Assembly: GCA_026413325.1 (NCBI GenBank)
Contig: JANZYW010000009.1
Location: 1-51,432, forward strand
Direction of reading: 5' to 3'
DNA from: Bacteroidia bacterium
GTDB lineage: Bacteria > Bacteroidota > Bacteroidia > SpSt-205
DNA length: 51,432 nucleotides
Part shown: positions 50,176 to 51,432 of the stretch, one piece after another
Layout of the letters: each line of letters begins with the position of its first letter
Position numbering within the stretch: position 1 is the first letter of the stretch
The notes under the pieces: model-generated
The model's input: only the letters and a program-made list of their open reading frames with translations
What the model was told of the DNA's origin: nothing
Databases searched by the model: none
Program-made: the position numbers and the translations under genes

Positions 50176-51432
50176 ATGCGAATACTGATTCACGCGGTTT
50201 GCTTCGCTACTCTTGTCTGGGCGCAGAATGTGGGCATAGGTACCTCTACGCCGTCTGAACGCCTCCACGTGGCAGGCAATCTCCGTTTAGACAATGCTTT
50301 TATGCCTGGAAATAATGCCGGAGCCGTGGGTAATATTCTCCTTTCGCAGGGGCCGGGTGTGGCCCCTACGTGGCTTCCCAATGGGGCTATAGGCTCTATT
50401 CTGATGATTGGTCCAGGTGGTACACCGATGTGGGCGCCGAATCCCATTTGCACCTCTCCCACCCTCAATCGCTTCATCAAGTTCACCTCTACCTCACCGA
50501 CTACTGTGTGCAATACAACCCTCGCAGAAGAGGCAGCTGCCCCTAATCGTATTTGGAATGCCGACGGCGCAGGTGTTCCCTTGGCTACCGACAAGTTCTC
50601 AATGTATGCTGTGGGCGCTGCTTCTTGGGCTGTAAGTGGCTATTCTGCCATAGCTAATGGCGGTGGCGTTTATGGCCAAGCGACTGGGGCTAACGGCTAT
50701 GGTATTTACGGAGCTTCTAATCAGCCAAGTGGAATCGGCGTAGTCGGGGTGAACGCAAATACAGCTGGCACAGCAGGCTATTTCGAGAATACCGCTGCAC
50801 TTGGCACAGGAGGGGGAGATGGCGTAATCGGGTTTACTCATCAGTCGGGAGGGAATGGCGTATGGGCTATAACTGACCATGCAAATGGAATCGGTGCTCT
50901 GTGGGCTACTAACACAGCTGCAGCTGGCACGGGCATAGGTTCTGGAGCAGTTGTGCTCAGCCAGCAGCGAGGGGGAAGTGCGCTGGTAGCAAACATGAGG
51001 AACGATGGTTCACCTACTTTTACATATTTCCCTAATACAGTGATCACAGCTTATCACATGGGAGGTGTTTTTGGCGCTAATCCCCCTACTGGCATTATCG
51101 CACAGGTTGGCAGTGGGGATAACAACGCCCGAGCCATCCTGGGACAGCATACGAATACTACCACGAATGTAAATGCTTATGCAGTCTTTGGCATAATGGC
51201 TCGAGGCGCAAACTCTACGGGTCAAGCAGTAGCCGTTTGGGGTCAAAATGCTCAAAATGGAGCTGGAGACTGGGCAGTGTATAGTAATGGATGGTTCGGA
51301 GCTACATTTGGTAAAGGCTTCTTCATCGACCATCCTCTTGATCCAGAGAATAAATACCTTCTTCATGCCAAGGTGGAAGCTCCTGAACCCTATAACTTGT
51401 ACAGAGGGGTAGTAACGACGGATGCCCACGGC
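50176..51432 (+). CDS. Secreted glycine-rich protein of the 'VGIGT...' Bacteroidota type, 3'-truncated by the window edge
   Basis: The frame stays open for 419 codons to the last base, so the C-terminus is missing. A signal peptide ('MRILIHAVCFATLVWAQ') is followed by 'NVGIGTSTPSERLHVAGNL', a head motif common in Bacteroidota surface and tail-fibre-like proteins. Glycine/alanine/asparagine-rich sequence with loosely repeated units follows ('GVYGQATGANGYGIYGAS', 'GGDGVIGFTHQSGGNGVW'). It ends in the widespread motif 'FFIDHPLDPENKYLLHA' with 'YNLYRGVVTTDAHG', which in other proteins precedes a C-terminal domain. It is probably exported to the surface, perhaps by T9SS, but the sorting domain would lie beyond the window. 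Function unknown. Confidence 0.82.
   Translation, partial: MRILIHAVCFATLVWAQNVGIGTSTPSERLHVAGNLRLDNAFMPGNNAGAVGNILLSQGPGVAPTWLPNGAIGSILMIGPGGTPMWAPNPICTSPTLNRFIKFTSTSPTTVCNTTLAEEAAAPNRIWNADGAGVPLATDKFSMYAVGAASWAVSGYSAIANGGGVYGQATGANGYGIYGASNQPSGIGVVGVNANTAGTAGYFENTAALGTGGGDGVIGFTHQSGGNGVWAITDHANGIGALWATNTAAAGTGIGSGAVVLSQQRGGSALVANMRNDGSPTFTYFPNTVITAYHMGGVFGANPPTGIIAQVGSGDNNARAILGQHTNTTTNVNAYAVFGIMARGANSTGQAVAVWGQNAQNGAGDWAVYSNGWFGATFGKGFFIDHPLDPENKYLLHAKVEAPEPYNLYRGVVTTDAHG

Noticed and set aside
1-51432. tRNA, rRNA, CRISPR arrays, insertion sequences, prophage or riboswitches
   Set aside because: No tRNA T-loop or anticodon arms, no spaced direct repeats, no transposase, integrase or phage structural genes, and no riboswitch motif could be recognised by reading.

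Overview
The window reads as chromosome of a Bacteroidota bacterium of roughly even base composition. The evidence is a type IX secretion (T9SS) C-terminal sorting domain on a large cell-wall amidase, a bacillithiol gene (bshC), a DUF4286 protein, a CcmD-like micro-protein, an FtsZ tail ending in DNAD, no obvious Shine-Dalgarno sites, and repeated copies of the Bacteroidota -7 promoter element TAnnTTTG. I see no rRNA, tRNA, CRISPR array, insertion sequence or prophage.

Layout. 1-12.8 kb: housekeeping genes in short, often overlapping operons: bshC (cut by the window edge), queF and rluB, a HAD hydrolase, a DedA protein, kynureninase with an M61 peptidase, malate dehydrogenase, rpmI-rplT-fabD, and on the minus strand tsf-pyrH-mscS-dapF. 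13-16.3 kb: a T9SS-secreted multidomain amidase and a 47-residue CcmD-like gene. 16.3-23.5 kb: an M1 peptidase lipoprotein, rlmE, hemW, an unusually AT-rich polytopic membrane protein and glpD. 23.6-26.7 kb: a tetR-tolC-hlyD efflux operon with no pump gene. 26.7-36.5 kb: an omega-amidase, then the distal half of the division and cell-wall cluster (ftsW-murG-murC-ftsQ-ftsA-ftsZ), continuing into a small membrane protein, a geranylgeranylglyceryl-phosphate synthase and a hypothetical gene. 36.4-42.6 kb: a sodium:solute symporter, two divergent TPR genes, DUF4286 and a geranylgeranyl-reductase-like flavoprotein. 42.7-44.7 kb: groES-groEL with a strong terminator. 45-49 kb: a module of two zinc-ribbon DUF4178 proteins, a one-helix protein, a DUF350 membrane protein and a membrane-embedded aminopropyltransferase. 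49-51.4 kb: a small hypothetical gene, a decayed TPR gene and a secreted glycine-rich protein that runs off the window.

The most striking signal is promoter placement. Thirteen exact TAnnTTTG boxes, and six one-mismatch copies, end only 3-6 bases before a start codon. Because this element normally sits just upstream of the transcription start, these genes are predicted to make leaderless or nearly leaderless mRNAs. The rule chooses start codons (for example GTG for the DedA gene, ftsW, the first DUF4178 gene and the aminopropyltransferase). It also exposed the 47-residue CcmD-like gene and supports a 57-residue gene after fabD. The second main signal is the 45-49 kb aminopropyltransferase/DUF350/DUF4178 module, whose chemistry is not known to me.
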